DNA of 64,000 nucleotides from OFTM10 sp964344055 (GTDB lineage Bacteria > Actinomycetota > Acidimicrobiia > Acidimicrobiales > Aldehydirespiratoraceae). Below are positions 62,131-64,000 of this stretch, in pieces. Position 1 is the stretch's first letter. Every line of letters starts with the position of its first letter. The notes under the pieces are model-generated. The model ran no database searches, was not told the origin of the DNA, and worked only from the letters and a program-made list of their open reading frames with translations. The position numbers and the translations under genes are program-made. Where the stretch lies: assembly GCA_964344055.1 (NCBI GenBank), contig CAYFLT010000001.1, forward strand, positions 124,001-188,000. Reading direction: 5' to 3'.

Positions 62131-62712
62131 GTGTTCAGTCCGACCGTGCGGCGTCTTCCCCAACTCTTCGTCGGACTGTGCTGCTTCGGTGTCGGTCTCG
62201 GGCTGGTCGTCCGCGGGCAGAACGGGCAGGGACCATGGACCGTCTTCCACGAAGGCCTCTCCGAGCACTCCCCGCTGAGTATCGGCGGCGCCACCGTGGT
62301 CACGGGTGCCGCGCTGCTGCTGATCGTTCTCGTCATGCGAGTGCGCATCGGCTTCGGCACGGTGATGAACATCATCGTCATCGGACCCGCCACCGACGTC
62401 ACGCTCTGGCTGGTCGATGAACCAGCGTCGGCCTTCGGCCGGACGGCCTTCACCATCGTTGCGCCTCTGATCGTCGGGATGGGATCGAGCCTCTATCTCG
62501 GCGTGCGGATGGGACCGGGACCCCGCGACGGCGTGATGACCGGCTTGCACGATCGAGGAGTGAGCATCCGCGCCGCACGGTTCGGAATCGAGGCGTTCGC
62601 GTTCACCGGCGGTGTGCTGCTGGGTGGCACCATCGGTTGGGGCACGGTGTGGTGGCTGGTCGCCATCGGGCCGGCGGTGCAGTGGATGCTTCCCTGGTTC
62701 GACCGCGGTTGA
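62131..62712 (+). CDS. YczE/YitT-like integral membrane protein
   Basis: 193 residues with about five TM segments. The family pattern is visible: GLGLVVRGQNGQGPWTVFHE, IGFGTVMNIIVIGPATDVTL, MGPGPRDGVMTGLHDRG and GGTIGWGTVWWLVAIGPAVQ. YczE-like proteins have no settled transport function; some are needed for secondary metabolite production. GTG start at the leaderless -10 box. It stands between the P450 fragment and the MFS gene. Confidence 0.8.
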   Translation: MFSPTVRRLPQLFVGLCCFGVGLGLVVRGQNGQGPWTVFHEGLSEHSPLSIGGATVVTGAALLLIVLVMRVRIGFGTVMNIIVIGPATDVTLWLVDEPASAFGRTAFTIVAPLIVGMGSSLYLGVRMGPGPRDGVMTGLHDRGVSIRAARFGIEAFAFTGGVLLGGTIGWGTVWWLVAIGPAVQWMLPWFDRG

Positions 62713-62785
62713 CGCCGTCGTGCAACCCTCGATCCACGGGTCAGATGGCCGTGCGCCCGACCACTGGTCGTAGGTCGTAGGTCGC

Positions 62786-64000
<1,215 letters not shown>

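Overview
The window is about 68% GC DNA from a scaffolded assembly (five 10-N gaps, all inside genes). The gene content suggests an actinobacterium, most likely of the class Acidimicrobiia (Ilumatobacter-like). It has three F420-type luciferase-like oxidoreductases, a B12-dependent methylmalonyl-CoA mutase with MeaB, a SufR-like iron-sulfur regulator, a DUF3048 lipoprotein, lipoproteins with a Cys-Gly-Gly-Gly mature end and Thr-rich linkers, SLH-domain surface proteins and a CitA-type citrate synthase. This assignment is inferred from gene content. I see no integrase, transposase, CRISPR array, tRNA or rRNA.

Layout. 1-5.0 kb: PAC2 protein (frameshifted), GGDEF/EAL protein, alpha/beta hydrolase and a phosphodiesterase-like enzyme whose two halves are in reversed order. 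5.0-11.2 kb: an operon-like pair on the minus strand, made of a giant signal-peptide/multi-TM protein with an ExoY/CyaA-like C-terminal domain and an SLH anchor protein. 11.3-13.2 kb: leuA behind a leaderless Leu-rich leader peptide and an attenuator. 13.3-17.4 kb: two lipoproteins, a luciferase-like enzyme and a SCO6745-type protein. 17.4-24.6 kb: DJ-1/PfpI protein, PhyH dioxygenase, methyltransferase, PNPOx-like protein, AraC regulator, VanY peptidase, FAD monooxygenase, SDR. 24.7-28.7 kb: D-aminoacylase-type amidohydrolase, luciferase-like enzyme, VOC protein, SufR-like regulator. 28.7-34 kb: acyltransferase, then a tightly coupled Crp/methyltransferase/SDR/CysQ run and a DUF3048 lipoprotein. 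34-43.3 kb: thiolase, molybdopterin oxidoreductase with a small membrane protein, GNAT, luciferase-like enzyme, SDR, ArsC-like phosphatase, acyl-CoA synthetase, amidohydrolase. 43.4-55 kb: the two methylmalonyl-CoA mutase subunits and MeaB, separated by an O-carbamoyltransferase/DUF5989/SxtJ-SGNH block and an amidase. 55-58.2 kb: lysyl-oxidase/SLH surface protein, broken by frameshifts. 58.2-64 kb: a divergent citrate synthase pair with operator-like repeats, P450 sequence, a YczE-like membrane protein and an MFS transporter running off the window.

Themes. Much of the content fits oxidation of acyl, sterol-like and amide substrates (acyl-CoA synthetase, thiolase, SDRs, luciferase-like enzymes, P450, PhyH), feeding propionyl/methylmalonyl-CoA into central metabolism next to the citrate/methylcitrate synthases. 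Expression appears dominated by leaderless transcripts: a TANNNT -10 box sits 6-9 bases before the start codon of 18 genes, including the leu leader. Convergent genes often end inside hairpins that contain their own stop codons, or abut as TGATCA. Several genes carry single frameshifts that look like uncorrected indels.
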